From Natronospirillum sp965602035 (GTDB lineage Bacteria > Pseudomonadota > Gammaproteobacteria > Pseudomonadales > Natronospirillaceae): a DNA stretch of 64,000 nt. Shown piece after piece: positions 63,724 to 64,000 of this stretch. The notes beneath the pieces are model-generated. The model saw only the letters and a list, made by a program, of their open reading frames with translations, made no database searches and had not been told where the DNA came from. Location: assembly GCA_965602035.1 (NCBI GenBank), contig OZ271919.1, positions 1,550,001 to 1,614,000 on the forward strand. The letters run 5' to 3'. Position 1 is the stretch's first letter. Each line of letters starts with the position of its first letter. The position numbers were made by a program, and so were the translations under genes.

Positions 63724-64000
63724 CTATGCCGGCGCAACCATCTGGTGGCGTTCGATCAATGCCCGTGTGTCCACTCCGGCAGGCAACTGCCCGTAGAGCC
63801 AGCCACTCGCGCCGTCGTCGAGACGGGCGGCGCAGAGTGCCTCGCCCACCCAGGCGGCAGGGCCGGTCAGTAAGACGTTGGCCTGCAAACTGAGCGCCAG
63901 TCGATGAACAAGTTCCCGGGCACGGCGTTCGTCGCCGATCAACGCATCCCAGTCCCTACTGAGATCTGAAATCCACCGGTCAAACCGGGGGTTTTCACCC
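63724..64000 (-). CDS. aidB: AidB-like acyl-CoA dehydrogenase, C-terminal fragment
   Basis: The frame is open through the right edge; only the last 92 residues or so are visible. The end, LLTGPAAWVGEALCAARLDDGASG, then GQLPAGVDTRALIERHQ, matches the C-terminus typical of AidB-type acyl-CoA dehydrogenases (ADAF-like helix, small loop, LPAGVD). AidB is a flavoprotein of the alkylation-response regulon. The assignment is from memory of that C-terminal pattern, and a different acyl-CoA dehydrogenase subfamily is possible. Confidence 0.7.
   Translation of the reverse strand, partial: GENPRFDRWISDLSRDWDALIGDERRARELVHRLALSLQANVLLTGPAAWVGEALCAARLDDGASGWLYGQLPAGVDTRALIERHQMVAPA

Overview
The window is chromosomal DNA from a gammaproteobacterium, most likely a marine or halophilic member of the broad Pseudomonadales/Oceanospirillales group. 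The support is gene order: lpoA-yraN-diaA-dolP, clpB-pgeF-rluD-bamD and rimI-(psi-like gene)-rrn-msrQ-msrP-pssA-ilv all follow arrangements I recall from Pseudomonas-type genomes. Two TAXI-type TRAP transporters and short intergenic repeats fit a salt- or sea-living relative. I cannot name genus or species. No phage, transposase, CRISPR array or plasmid gene was seen.

Layout. 1-3796: envelope and housekeeping genes (lpoA fragment, yraN, diaA, dolP, tandem universal stress protein). 3979-10275: aroA, ppa, then the glycine cleavage genes gcvT, gcvH and gcvP. 10260-12636 (minus): argE, rimI and a probable psi (HolD-like) gene, overlapping head to tail. 12692-18891 (minus): a complete rRNA operon, 16S-tRNA-Ile-tRNA-Ala-23S-5S, with a recognisable P1 promoter, boxA elements, processing stems and terminator; the 23S gene carries a helix-45 insertion. 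19110-24237 (minus): msrPQ methionine sulfoxide repair, pssA, and a sulfur module (periplasmic rhodanese, YeeE/YedE transporter, small Cys-tailed membrane protein). 24567-28366: class II ilvC facing ilvI-ilvH. 28908-30674: a TetR regulator and a type II NADH dehydrogenase. 30763-36658: clpB with a heat-shock promoter, pgeF, rluD, divergent bamD, and a GDT1-family exporter. 36903-39363: an L,D-transpeptidase lipoprotein and a methyltransferase.

39635-46654 is an accessory carbohydrate locus: isomerase/epimerase, Gfo/Idh/MocA dehydrogenase and a CUT2 ABC importer (ATPase, permease, binding protein), with a divergent LacI regulator and two matching palindromic operators. 46688-50189 holds a TauE/SafE permease and a divergent pair, an RLAN/RimK-like ATP-grasp ligase and a GNAT-C39 peptidase fusion, which looks like a little-studied peptide-modifying system. 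50284-57088 is a TAXI TRAP transporter with a DctB/DctD-like two-component system reading the other way; the binding-protein gene has a near-consensus sigma-54 promoter. 57109-58955 holds an AEC permease and CheV. 59206-63600 holds tRNA-Leu, a UspA protein and a second TAXI TRAP system. The right edge cuts an AidB-like acyl-CoA dehydrogenase.

Most of the window is core metabolism in compact operons. The points most worth a second look are the cryptic psi candidate, the 23S insertion, the ATP-grasp/GNAT-C39 pair, the Cys-tailed membrane protein beside the sulfur transporter, the displaced ilvC, and the two differently controlled TRAP systems.
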